Positions 27,329 through 35,845 of a DNA stretch of 64,000 bases are shown here, piece by piece; positions within the stretch are counted from its first letter, which is position 1, and every line of letters starts with the position of its first letter. Location of the stretch: assembly GCA_016872725.1 (NCBI GenBank), contig VGZC01000029.1:1-64000 (forward strand). The letters are read 5' to 3'. The notes under the pieces were generated by a model that worked only from the letters and a program-made list of their open reading frames with translations, was not told the origin of the DNA and searched no databases. The stretch comes from Planctomycetota bacterium (lineage in GTDB: Bacteria > Planctomycetota > Planctomycetia > Pirellulales > Pirellulaceae). A program made the position numbers and the translations under genes.

Positions 27329-28192
27329 ATTGGGTCGGCGTTCCGTGTCGAGGACACATCGCAGGCCGACGGCGTCGTCGCGCAGGTCCCGGTCCACGCC
27401 GCCTCGGAAAGCGATCGGAACCGGTTCACCGGTCTCCGCACGGTGCGGGAACCGACCCGAACGGGTCGACGATCGAAGCGACTCGGCGGGATCCTTCCAA
27501 CTTCCCCCTCGGATCACGCGCCGCGCCGGATCGCCATGCTCCATCCACGCGTCACCGTTCGCCGGGGCCCCGTCGTAGGTATCGTGCGCGGCGTCGAGGC
27601 ACCATTCCCAGAGGTAGCCGTGCATGTCGTGGAAACCCCACGCGTTGGGCCGTTTCGCGCCGACCGGCGGATCGTTGCCCGACGCGTTTCCCGTGAACCA
27701 GCCGTAATCGCCCAGTTTCGAAGGGTCGTCGCCAAACGAATACGCGGTCGTCGTGCCCGCCCGAGCGCAGTATTCCCATTCGGCTTCACTGGGCAATCGA
27801 ATGACCTGATCCGCTTGGAGGATCTTCTCCCGGCGCATCAGCTCGGTCGCCTTGCGGCAAAAGGCCAACGCCTCGTCGTGACTCACCTGTTCCACCGAGT
27901 TCCTCGCTCCTTTCCATCGCGACGGATTCGATCCCATGACCGCCTGCCAAAGATCCTGAGGCACCTCGTACTTGGCCATCCGAAACGGACGGTCCATGGT
28001 GACGTCGCGAGCGGGTTGTTCGTCCGATTGGTTTCCGCCCATCCGGAACACGGCGGGAAAAGGGCCTTCACCCGGAGTCATCGGGATGAACTCCGAATGG
28101 AACACGAGCAGGATCGCCCGGAGATCGGCGGCGTTCGGCCGGTCGGACGGCTGGGACAACACGGCGACGGCGACGAGAGCGGTTGGCAACAT
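27320..28192 (-). CDS. SUMF1/formylglycine-generating-enzyme-fold protein, no catalytic Cys
   Basis: 290 residues from ATG 28192, a secretion-like N-terminus (LPTALVAVAVL) then an FGE-sulfatase fold: FRMGGNQSDEQPARDVTMDR, YEVPQDLWQAVMG, RLPSEAEWEYCARAGT, GLYDMHG-type GFHDMHGYLWEWCLD, and RVIRGGSWKDP. True formylglycine enzymes use two active-site Cys in the RGGSF...C...YR region; here this stretch (ESLRSSTRSGRFPHR) has none, so sulfatase activation is not expected. The fold is widely reused in Planctomycetota. The start lies 7 nt after the agmatine deiminase stop, suggesting an operon. The C-terminal residues come from the tandem repeat. Confidence 0.85.
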   Translation of the reverse strand: MLPTALVAVAVLSQPSDRPNAADLRAILLVFHSEFIPMTPGEGPFPAVFRMGGNQSDEQPARDVTMDRPFRMAKYEVPQDLWQAVMGSNPSRWKGARNSVEQVSHDEALAFCRKATELMRREKILQADQVIRLPSEAEWEYCARAGTTTAYSFGDDPSKLGDYGWFTGNASGNDPPVGAKRPNAWGFHDMHGYLWEWCLDAAHDTYDGAPANGDAWMEHGDPARRVIRGGSWKDPAESLRSSTRSGRFPHRAETGEPVPIAFRGGVDRDLRDDAVGLRCVLDTERRPNAH

Positions 28193-28199
28193 GGGTCCC

Positions 28200-29228
28200 T
28201 CATGCGGGTTGTTGTTGCGAAAGGCAGTGCAGCGCGCCAAGTCCCCAAACGAGATCGAGGCACGGGAAACCGATGACACGCCGGTCGGGGAAGAGGTCGG
28301 CGAGAATCCCGGCCGCGCGTGCGTCGGCCCGATCGTCGAATTCCGGGACGAGCACGCCTCCGTTGACGATCGCGAAGTTGCAATAGCCGGCGGGGAGTCG
28401 GCGCCCGTCATGAAAACGCGGTTGGGGAATCGGCAAGGGCACGATGTCGAAAACGCGGCCGTTCGCGTCGCGCGCGGCGCGCAGTTCGGCGGCGAGTCGG
28501 GCGAGCGTCGCGTGGTTTTCGTCGTCCTTCCCGCATGACGCGACGACAATCGTCCGCTCGCCGACGAACCGAGCGAGTTGATCGACATGTCCGTCCGTAT
28601 CGTCGCCCGCGAAATCGCCGCCGGAGAGCCAGACAACATGCCGCGCGCAGGCGAACGCGCGGAGCCGTTCCTCGATTTCGGATTCCGTCATCGCGGGATT
28701 TCGGCCCGGATGGAGCAGGCACGAACGGGTCGTGAGCACGGTTCCGTTCCCGTTCCCGTCGACGGCTCCGCCTTCCAAAACCATTTCGGGACGGAATACG
28801 CGCGTCCCGAGCCGTTCGGCGATGCGCGACGGCACTCGATCGTCGTCGTCGAACGGAGGGTATTTCCCGCCCCACGCGTTGTACCCCCAATCGACGAGCG
28901 CTGCCGGAACCGCATGGCCAGGATCGCCTTTCAGGAACATCGGACCATGATCGCGGCACCACGCGTCATTCGTCGGAATGTCGTACCATTCGACGCCGGA
29001 AATTGGACCGACGAGCCTTCGCGCCGCATGGGCGATCGGGCCTTCGGCGGCGAGCAGGCGAACGGGTTCGAACTGCGCGAATCGCCGAACCAGTCGGGCG
29101 AAGATCGGAGGAATGCGATCGAACGTGCCGGGCCACGTGTTGGGGTTGTGGGGCCAGGCGAGCCAGGTCGCGGCGTGCGGTTCCCATTCCGCCGGCCAGC
29201 GATAGCCGGTTCGCGCGGGCGTATCCAT
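28200..29228 (-). CDS. aguA: Agmatine deiminase
   Basis: 342 residues, peptidyl-arginine-deiminase fold. Converts agmatine to N-carbamoylputrescine plus ammonia, a route from arginine to putrescine. Visible signatures: YRWPAEWEPHAATWLAWPHN, the NDAWCRDHGPMFL motif, LEGGAVDGNGNGT, GDDTDGHVDQLARF and the catalytic Cys C335 in GALHCLSQQQPA at the very C-terminus. All catalytic motifs are intact and length is normal. It precedes the SUMF1-type gene by 7 nt. No carbamoylputrescine amidase is in the window. Confidence 0.92.
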   Translation of the reverse strand: MDTPARTGYRWPAEWEPHAATWLAWPHNPNTWPGTFDRIPPIFARLVRRFAQFEPVRLLAAEGPIAHAARRLVGPISGVEWYDIPTNDAWCRDHGPMFLKGDPGHAVPAALVDWGYNAWGGKYPPFDDDDRVPSRIAERLGTRVFRPEMVLEGGAVDGNGNGTVLTTRSCLLHPGRNPAMTESEIEERLRAFACARHVVWLSGGDFAGDDTDGHVDQLARFVGERTIVVASCGKDDENHATLARLAAELRAARDANGRVFDIVPLPIPQPRFHDGRRLPAGYCNFAIVNGGVLVPEFDDRADARAAGILADLFPDRRVIGFPCLDLVWGLGALHCLSQQQPA

Positions 29229-29459
29229 CCGTTGTATCCCAACAGGTCCCGATTCCCGGCGATCGCGTGGCGCTCCGATCGCGGTCGGGCGCCCGGCGCC
29301 GATGGCGGGCAGTGTACCATGCCGGGGCTCCCATTGCCGCGACCGGCTGAATCGCGAGAATACGGACCATGCGGCGATCGCGGTCCCGGCGCCGGTCGGA
29401 CGACAGGAGGGGGACTCGATGACGGCCGCCCGAATGGATACCGATCAGGAGGCGTCCGG

Positions 29460-30602
29460 ATGGCTCATGCGTCAACCGGTTCGCTGCGCCGGATGTTGGT
29501 GCGCGAACCACTCTATTGGTTGTTGCTGGCGATTCCGGTCGCCGTCGGCCTTCGGTTCTCGGGCATGCGGGAGAGCCTCTGGTTGTTCGTGATGTCGGGG
29601 ATCGCCATCGTTCCGCTGGCGGGTTTGATGGGACGGGCGACGGAGAATCTCGCCGTCACGCTCGGCGAAGGTCTTGGCGGACTCCTCAATGCGACATTCG
29701 GCAACGCCGCGGAACTGATCATCGCCTTGATGGCCTTGCGCGCGGGACCCGCGATGTACCCGCTCGTCAAAGCCTCGCTGACCGGATCGATCATCGGCAA
29801 TATCCTGCTCGTGCTCGGCCTTTCCATCTTCGCGGGCGGCCTGTTCCATCGGCGGCAGACGTTCAATCGGGTCGCGGCGGGCATGGGCGCCACACTCCTC
29901 GCGCTCGCCGCGACGGGACTCCTCGTTCCATCCCTGTACGTCTTCGCGGCGGAACGGAGCTCGGGCGATTCGGCCGTCGTGGAACGGATCAGTGAGGAAA
30001 TCGCCGTGGTGATGGTGATCGCCTATCTGCTGAGTCTCGTCTTTTCGCTTGTGACGCACCAGCATCTTTTCGCCGGGGAGCGCGATGAGGAGGCGACGTA
30101 CCACGAGCCGGAATGGAAACGACGCAAGGCGGTCGGCGTGCTTCTTGGCGCCACGATCGGAGTGGCCGTGATGAGCGAGTTCCTGGTCGGATCGATCGAG
30201 CACGCGTGCGAGGTTGTCGGAATGAACCCCGTATTTGTCGGCGTGATTGTCGTCGCGATCGTCGGCAACGCCGCCGAGCATTCCACGGCCGTGCTCGTCG
30301 CGATGAAGGACAAGATGGACCTCGCGGTCAACATCGCGGTCGGGAGCGGCATTCAGATCGCCCTGTTCGTCGCTCCGGCCCTGGTCGGCGCGAGCATGCT
30401 GATGGGCCACCCGCACCCGCTCGACCTGCACTTCTCGTTGATGGAGGTCGTCGCCGTCGTCCTTTCCGTTCTCGTGCTGGCGATGGTCGCGAACGACGGC
30501 GAATGCCACTGGATGGAGGGCGTCCTGATGCTCGCCGTCTACATCGTGCTCGCACTGGCCTTCTATCACCTGCCGCCCGTCGCACGCCTCTCCGAGGCGT
30601 GA
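29460..30602 (+). CDS. Calcium/proton antiporter (CAX family)
   Basis: 380 residues from ATG 29460 with AGGAGG 7 nt upstream. Integral inner-membrane protein with about ten or eleven transmembrane helices that exports Ca2+ in exchange for H+. The two [12 protein letters not shown] are clear: [20 protein letters not shown] and [20 protein letters not shown], both with the conserved GNAAE acidic motif. An acidic loop ([19 protein letters not shown]) separates the halves. The last codons form a hairpin that is repeated downstream. Diverges from agmatine deiminase. Confidence 0.9.
   Translation: MAHASTGSLRRMLVREPLYWLLLAIPVAVGLRFSGMRESLWLFVMSGIAIVPLAGLMGRATENLAVTLGEGLGGLLNATFGNAAELIIALMALRAGPAMYPLVKASLTGSIIGNILLVLGLSIFAGGLFHRRQTFNRVAAGMGATLLALAATGLLVPSLYVFAAERSSGDSAVVERISEEIAVVMVIAYLLSLVFSLVTHQHLFAGERDEEATYHEPEWKRRKAVGVLLGATIGVAVMSEFLVGSIEHACEVVGMNPVFVGVIVVAIVGNAAEHSTAVLVAMKDKMDLAVNIAVGSGIQIALFVAPALVGASMLMGHPHPLDLHFSLMEVVAVVLSVLVLAMVANDGECHWMEGVLMLAVYIVLALAFYHLPPVARLSEA
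30584..30600 (+). terminator. Hairpin at the antiporter stop codon
   Basis: ACGCCTC-TCC-GAGGCGT, a 7-bp perfect stem with a 3-nt loop that ends inside the TGA stop (30600-30602). No T-tract follows. It looks like the parent of the hairpins repeated three times just downstream. Confidence 0.5.
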
Positions 30603-30789
30603 TGCGCCGGAAAGAGGTCTTGGACTGGGGGACTCGCCTCGGAGAGGCGAGCGACGAAGGCGTGATGCGCCGGAAAGAGGTCTTGGGGTGGGGGACTCGC
30701 CTCGGAGAGGCGAGCGACGAAGGCGTGATGCGCCGGAAAGAGGTCTTGGACTGGGGGACTCGCCTCGGAGAGGCGAGCGACGAAGGCGC
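30601..30789. repeat. Three 63-bp tandem repeats with internal hairpins
   Basis: Units start at 30601, 30664 and 30727 and differ at only a few positions (GGACTGG versus GGGGTGG). Each contains CTCGCCTC-GGA-GAGGCGAG (30633-30651, 30696-30714, 30759-30777), an 8-bp perfect stem with a 3-nt loop. The array fills the gap between the convergent antiporter and metallophosphoesterase genes and may end transcription from both. As 63 is a multiple of 3, one plus frame reads a 21-residue repeat ([20 protein letters not shown]), but nothing suggests it is translated. Confidence 0.93.
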
Positions 30790-30790
30790 C

Positions 30791-32422
30791 CTAGGGCGAT
30801 GCTTGGGCGGCCGTCGATGGCTCGACGATCCGCACGACCCGTTTGGCTTCGAACGTCCGATCGTGCATGTCGACCGTTCGAACGCGGATCGTGTGGATTC
30901 CGGGCGCGAGATCCGACGGCAGCGTCTGCTTCCAAAGGTGCGTGGAGATTCCCGGCTTTGCCGCCGAACGCCATGTGGGGACCTTCGTCGCCAACAGGGC
31001 CGCCTCGTCGTCGAACAACTTCTGATAGTGCGGATCGGCTTCCGCCGTCTTCTCCATCGCGAGCCACGCTCCGTCGTCGACCCTCATTTCAACCTTGGAT
31101 CGGACCGAGCCGTTGAATACGTTGGCGTACACGTTCGTCGCCGACGATTCCGAAACGGAAAGATCGCTCGGCGCGTGGATTCGGATCTGATAATCGGCGC
31201 CGCGGCCCGCCGCGCGATAGTCCAGCTCGTAACGCGTCCCGTCGAACGAGAGGATCGTGTAGCCGTTCGGGCCTCCGTCGGACATCGTGGTGTGCGGAAT
31301 GCCCCGATCGTCCGGCGCGCCGCCCCACCAACTGCCCGAGACGGTCACGTTCACGATATGGTGGTGCGGCTTCTTCCCCTTCCAGCCATCGTCGTCCGCG
31401 ATGAAATGGTGCTCGTGCGTATGCGTGTGGCCTGAAATCGAAATGCAGAAAGGCCGCTGTTCGATGAGTCGATAGAGTTCCTGCCGATCCCCGACATTGA
31501 CCAACGGAATGTGCATCATGAGGACGACAAGCTGGTCGTTGGGGATCCCGGCGAGGTCGTTGCGGATGAACGTCATCTGATCGCCGCCCAACCCGCCCCG
31601 GTATGTGGCCTTCTTGCCGTCGCCCGGGACATGCCATTCGATGTCGTCGAGCACGAGAAAATGGACGGGACCGTGGTCGAACGAATAATACGACGGCCCG
31701 AAAATCCGTTCGAACGTCTCGTCGCTCGTTCGGTCGTCGACCGCGTCCTGATTCGTATCGTGGTTGCCGATGACGTTGTACCAGGGAATGCCGATCAGCG
31801 CCACGGTCTTGGTGAGCGCATCGAAGACGGTCAGGTCATCGAAGACGATGTCGCCGAGCGTGACGCCGAACGCGGCATCGATGCCGATCAACTCGTGCAC
31901 CACGTCTTGCGCGATGAAGTGGACTTCCTTCTGATCGCGGGGCTGCGGATCGCCGAACAGCACCATGCGGAACGCGTCCGGTTCGCGGCTCGGATACAGC
32001 GGGAAATCGATCGAGGCGGGAAGCGGACCGGTCGGCGCGACTCCCGCGAATCTCTGGGGCGGCGATCCGTTCGGCTTATGGATGTAGTGGAATCGCGGAA
32101 GACGCTCGTTGGACAGGGGCGTCCGATGGTCTCGGGGCTTGATCACGAAAAGGATGTCGTCGTCGTCGACCGGTATTCGGTATCGGCCGTCGGCGCCGGT
32201 CGAGACCACGTCCCGTCCGTTGGATACGCGAACGCCGGGGAGCGGCCTTTCACCCTCGTCGAATCGCTCGTTGTTGTTCGCGTCAACGAACACGACTCCC
32301 GTCGCCGTTGCCGACGGCGCGGAATCCAGCGCGACGGCGCGCGGAACACGTTCCGACACCAGAACCGCCAGGACGAATGCCGCGAGGATTCGAAGGGTTG
32401 GGAACCCGTTCGCAACCAACAT
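30791..32422 (-). CDS. Secreted calcineurin-like metallophosphoesterase
   Basis: 543 residues from ATG 32422 (GGGAG upstream; signal peptide TLRILAAFVLAVLVSERV). Residues about 45-125 are a SdrD B-like/carboxypeptidase-regulatory beta domain (GVVFVDANNNERFDEGERPL). The metallophosphoesterase domain follows with MVLFGDPQPRD, GVTLGDIVFDD, NVIGNHDTN, VLMMHIPL and SGHTHTHEH, covering the dimetal motifs (the first Asp-x-His is modified to Asp-x-Gln). The C-terminal region after about residue 390 is a third beta-rich domain typical of the MPE C-terminal family. It presumably acts on phosphoesters outside the cytoplasm; substrate unknown. Confidence 0.88.
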   Translation of the reverse strand: MLVANGFPTLRILAAFVLAVLVSERVPRAVALDSAPSATATGVVFVDANNNERFDEGERPLPGVRVSNGRDVVSTGADGRYRIPVDDDDILFVIKPRDHRTPLSNERLPRFHYIHKPNGSPPQRFAGVAPTGPLPASIDFPLYPSREPDAFRMVLFGDPQPRDQKEVHFIAQDVVHELIGIDAAFGVTLGDIVFDDLTVFDALTKTVALIGIPWYNVIGNHDTNQDAVDDRTSDETFERIFGPSYYSFDHGPVHFLVLDDIEWHVPGDGKKATYRGGLGGDQMTFIRNDLAGIPNDQLVVLMMHIPLVNVGDRQELYRLIEQRPFCISISGHTHTHEHHFIADDDGWKGKKPHHHIVNVTVSGSWWGGAPDDRGIPHTTMSDGGPNGYTILSFDGTRYELDYRAAGRGADYQIRIHAPSDLSVSESSATNVYANVFNGSVRSKVEMRVDDGAWLAMEKTAEADPHYQKLFDDEAALLATKVPTWRSAAKPGISTHLWKQTLPSDLAPGIHTIRVRTVDMHDRTFEAKRVVRIVEPSTAAQASP

Positions 32423-32530
32423 GATGGACTCCCGTCGCTCGATTGGGGATCTGCGCAAACCGCGGAATCGCGGACGGCATCGCGGCATTGTCGCCGCAAG
32501 GCGGGTCGAGTTCCAGGTGGTGGTCGGAGT

Positions 32531-34999
32531 TCAGCCGCGCGGCGCGCCGGATTCGGCCGGCGTCGACGACGCCATGTGGTCGCGGATGAGCTGGACGAGC
32601 CGCGCGGCATCGATCGGTTTCGGAGCGAAGCCCGAGCAGCCGCACGCGAGACATCGGCGCTCGTCGCCGTCCATCGCGTGCGCGGTCAGCGCGATGATCG
32701 GGCGGACAAAGCCCGCGTCACGAAGACGGGCCGTCGCGGTGTAACCGTCGACGATCGGCATCTGCATGTCCATGAGGATCACGTCGGGTACCGGTTCGGA
32801 GATCGCGGCGCCGATCGCGTCGCGCCCGTTGTCCACAAGGGTCACCGTCGCGCCCGCCTTCCCGAGAACGAACGAGAGCAGTCGCTGGTTGTCCGGGCCG
32901 TCCTCGGCGAGCAGGACGCGGAGTCCTTCGAGCGGCCGATCGGCCTTCGAGTCGGTGGGTCGCGGGGCGCGTCCGACGGGGATCGCGGTCACGCCCTCGT
33001 TCGAGAGTGTTCGAGCCCGATCGGCGTTGAACGGGAGGTCGAGCGTGAAGACCGATCCGACGGAGGGACGCGATCGGACTCGGAGATCTCCGCCGAGCAA
33101 ACGGGCGAGTGTCGCCGAGATGCGAAGGCCCAATCCCGTACCGCCGTATTTGCGGGTCGTCGATGTGTCGGCCTGGGTGAACGCGTCGAAGACCCGTTCG
33201 CACTGCGATTCGGTCATTCCGATCCCCGTATCGGCCACCTCGATTCGAAGCACGGGACGGTCGGACGGCTTGGCGATCGCCGAGCGAACGAGGATCGAAC
33301 CGCAATCCGTGAACTTGATCGCGTTTCCGACCAGATTCGTCAGGATCTGACAGAGACGGACGGGATCGGAATTCAATAGGCATCCGGACGGCGTCTCGTC
33401 GACCCCGTTCAATTCGAGGCCCTTGCCGACCGCTCGAGGCCGCATCAGTCGGACGACCTCGTCGACGATTTGCGACGGGGACACGGCCAGCCGCTCGATC
33501 GACATCTTTCCCGCTTCGATCTTGGAGAGGTCCAGGATATCGTTGAGGATCGAAAGCAGGTGTTCGCCGTTGCGCCGTATCGTCTGGACGGCCTCCGCGC
33601 GCTCGGCGGGGGCGGACAGGCCGCGGTCGGGATCACCGAGCAAGTCGGCGAATCCGAGGATGGCCGTCATCGGCGTGCGGATCTCGTGGCTCATGTTGGC
33701 TAGGAATCGGCTTTTCGCCGCGTTCGCGACCTCGGCCTTCTCCGCCAGTTCATTGGCGCGGGCCGTCTGGCTCATCAGGTCGGCGATGAGGAACTCGGTG
33801 CGGTCGAGCGCCTCGCGGAGCCGGAACTCGTTCTGTTTCATGTCGTGGATATCGACATGCTGGCCGAGCATGCGCAGCGGCGCGCCGTCGGAAGCCCGCT
33901 CGACCACCTTTCCCGAACTTCGGACCCAACGGTACGATCCGTCGGCGCACCGGAGACGGAACTCGACGTCGAACGGTTCATCCGATTCATGCGATCGGCG
34001 AACGGCCGCGCCCATCGACTCGCGATCGTCAGGATGCAACCGGCCGTCGAAGTAGCTTGCCGGTACGATCCGCTCCAGCGCGGGCTCGCCGATCATCGAA
34101 TGAAAGAGACCGTTCGTGTAGACGGTGTTATCGAGGATGTTCCAGTCCCAAAGACCGGCCTTCGCCGAGTCGACGGCCAGCCGCATGCGTTCCTCGATCT
34201 CGATTTGTTCGGAGATGTCGCGGACGACGGCGACGAAACGGCCCTGGTCTCCGAGCTCCAACGCGAATTGAAGGGATACCTCGACTTGCCGTTCGCGTCC
34301 GGAGCGATGGACGTGCGTCGTCCGGAACCGATGGGAACGGAGCGACCCGTTTCTCAGCGGAACGAGGATCGCGCGGAACGACTCCTCGGTGAACGACGCC
34401 TTGAGATCCAGGGGCGTCATGCCGAGCAGTTCGTCGGGCGCGTAGCCGACTTGTCGAGCGGCACCCACGTTCACGTACACGAAGCGGAGCGAATCGGGCT
34501 CGAAGACGAAGACGCAGTCGGTCGCCGCGTCGAGCGCCGTGGTGACTTCCGCCAGTTTCCGCTCTCGCAGCACCGTGTGCGTGACGTCGATCTGCAGGGT
34601 CACATACTCCTCGATCCCGCCGGAATCGTCGAGTACGGGCACAATGGCGCTGTCGACCCAGTACCGCGCGCCGTCCTTCGCTCGATTGCAGATCGTTCCC
34701 CGCCATGTCATTCCGCGTTGGATCGTCGCGAACATCGACTCGAAGAAGGACGGCGGGTGGTGGCCCGAGTTGACGATCCGGAAATTCGCGCCGAGCAGTT
34801 CCTCGCGGGAGTATTTGGAAAGTTCGCAGAGCTTGTCGTTGACGTGCGTGATCCGCCCGGACGGGTCGGTGGTGGCGACGATGCCGGCGGCATCGATGGC
34901 CTGCTCGCGCACGCGGGCACGCCGGAACGCCTCAACTTCCGCCTTCCGTGCGGTTCCGATGGGGTCCGATTCGGACCGGGGCGATGGGTTCTCGGACAT
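32531..34999 (-). CDS. PAS-PAS-PAS hybrid sensor histidine kinase / response regulator
   Basis: 822 residues with no signal peptide or clear membrane segment, so a cytoplasmic sensor. Three PAS domains: about 30-145 (ATTDPSGRITHVNDKLCELS), 155-265, and 275-390 (a PAS_3 fold with PAC-like RWVRSSGKV). Then HisKA with H438 in MSHEIRTP, HATPase_c with N, G1 (VADTGIGM) and G2 (TGLGLRIS) boxes, and a C-terminal receiver with phospho-acceptor D744 (LMDMQMP). The stimulus is unknown; no partner output protein is adjacent. It ends 108 nt upstream of the metallophosphoesterase start on the same strand. Confidence 0.92.
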   Translation of the reverse strand: MSENPSPRSESDPIGTARKAEVEAFRRARVREQAIDAAGIVATTDPSGRITHVNDKLCELSKYSREELLGANFRIVNSGHHPPSFFESMFATIQRGMTWRGTICNRAKDGARYWVDSAIVPVLDDSGGIEEYVTLQIDVTHTVLRERKLAEVTTALDAATDCVFVFEPDSLRFVYVNVGAARQVGYAPDELLGMTPLDLKASFTEESFRAILVPLRNGSLRSHRFRTTHVHRSGRERQVEVSLQFALELGDQGRFVAVVRDISEQIEIEERMRLAVDSAKAGLWDWNILDNTVYTNGLFHSMIGEPALERIVPASYFDGRLHPDDRESMGAAVRRSHESDEPFDVEFRLRCADGSYRWVRSSGKVVERASDGAPLRMLGQHVDIHDMKQNEFRLREALDRTEFLIADLMSQTARANELAEKAEVANAAKSRFLANMSHEIRTPMTAILGFADLLGDPDRGLSAPAERAEAVQTIRRNGEHLLSILNDILDLSKIEAGKMSIERLAVSPSQIVDEVVRLMRPRAVGKGLELNGVDETPSGCLLNSDPVRLCQILTNLVGNAIKFTDCGSILVRSAIAKPSDRPVLRIEVADTGIGMTESQCERVFDAFTQADTSTTRKYGGTGLGLRISATLARLLGGDLRVRSRPSVGSVFTLDLPFNADRARTLSNEGVTAIPVGRAPRPTDSKADRPLEGLRVLLAEDGPDNQRLLSFVLGKAGATVTLVDNGRDAIGAAISEPVPDVILMDMQMPIVDGYTATARLRDAGFVRPIIALTAHAMDGDERRCLACGCSGFAPKPIDAARLVQLIRDHMASSTPAESGAPRG

Positions 35000-35104
35000 G
35001 CGGCGGCTCGCGTCGGTTCAGGGATCCCGCGCGCTTCGGGTCGGGACGCCGACGCCGGGACGATGAAGCATAGTTCACGACAGGCCCCCGTGCGCTGGAA
35101 TTCC

Positions 35105-35362
35105 TCAATTGACGGCCGAGGTCCCCTTTCGAGTATGCGCGACCCGTGAACGGTTACCTGACCCGAAACCACGTCGCCTTCGGAACTCCCTCGATGCGAA
35201 TGACCAACCTGGTGGAGTTCGTTCCCGTTCCAGTTCCTCGATCCGTCGCAGGGCCGCCAAGAGCCGCCGATTCAATGAACCAATCACCGACAGAAGGTGC
35301 TCGGCGTCAAGCCGGCCTTGCCGAATCTCCTCCCGCAGATTGTCCAGTGACTTCTCATCCAT
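35105..35362 (-). pseudogene. IS66-type transposase N-terminal fragment
   Basis: 85 codons from ATG 35362. The first 45 residues (MDEKSLDNLREEIRQGRLDA... ending RRIEELERE) form the N-terminal coiled coil common to IS66-family transposases. The reading frame then degrades into basic low-complexity sequence (RREFRRRRGF) and stops. The catalytic domain is absent. This is a remnant next to another IS fragment on the opposite strand. Confidence 0.55.
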
Positions 35363-35407
35363 GCCCCACTTGATAACCGACCCGTCGATTTCCACCAACG
35401 CCCGTTC

Positions 35408-35692
35408 TTGTGGAATGGACAGCTGCGTCGGGAAGTGCTGGACCATTTCCTGATCTTCGGCCAACGGCACTTGGATTACCTGACCCAAACTCCTATTCCC
35501 TTCTATCACAACCGACGCCCGCATCAATCCAAGGAAAACCAAGTCTTGGTGCCGTCTCCCAAGCCACGGCGAGGCAAACGCAAATCGGCCAGCAAAGCTC
35601 CCGCACCGACAACCGCGATTTCGCCGCCCGACGCCCAATGCGAACGCCAACTCGGCGGGCTGCTGAAGCACTACTACCGCAAGGCCGCGTAG
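35408..35692 (+). pseudogene. Integrase-core transposase C-terminal fragment
   Basis: About 95 codons matching the C-terminus of rve-type transposases: DHFLIFGQRHLDYLTQ, YHNRRPHQSKEN and the closing ERQLGGLLKHYYRKAA. The DDE catalytic core is missing upstream, where the minus-strand IS66 fragment begins instead, so the element was truncated by rearrangement. No terminal inverted repeats or target duplication are visible. Confidence 0.7.
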
Positions 35693-35845
35693 GTTAGGGA
35701 AAAGGGCCGCACGGGCGATGGCATGCGTTCCCGTCGGGCGTATACTGACGACTTGAGCGATCCGACCGCGCTCGCGCGGTGCGGCCGTCGCGCCGCGCGA
35801 GTCGCCGAGCGGCGCGGAGGGGTATTGTTGGGGAGTCGACGTCGC

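Noticed and set aside
27320-28639. Extended start for the SUMF1-type gene at 28639
   Set aside because: The extra N-terminal codons are antisense-frame reading of the agmatine deiminase gene. ATG 28192 has a site and gives a normal N-terminus.
30113-31435. Plus-strand frame encoding the 21-residue repeat [20 protein letters not shown]
   Set aside because: It begins inside the antiporter gene in another frame and ends antisense to the metallophosphoesterase. The 63-bp period makes it open by necessity, and there is no ribosome binding site for the repeat part.
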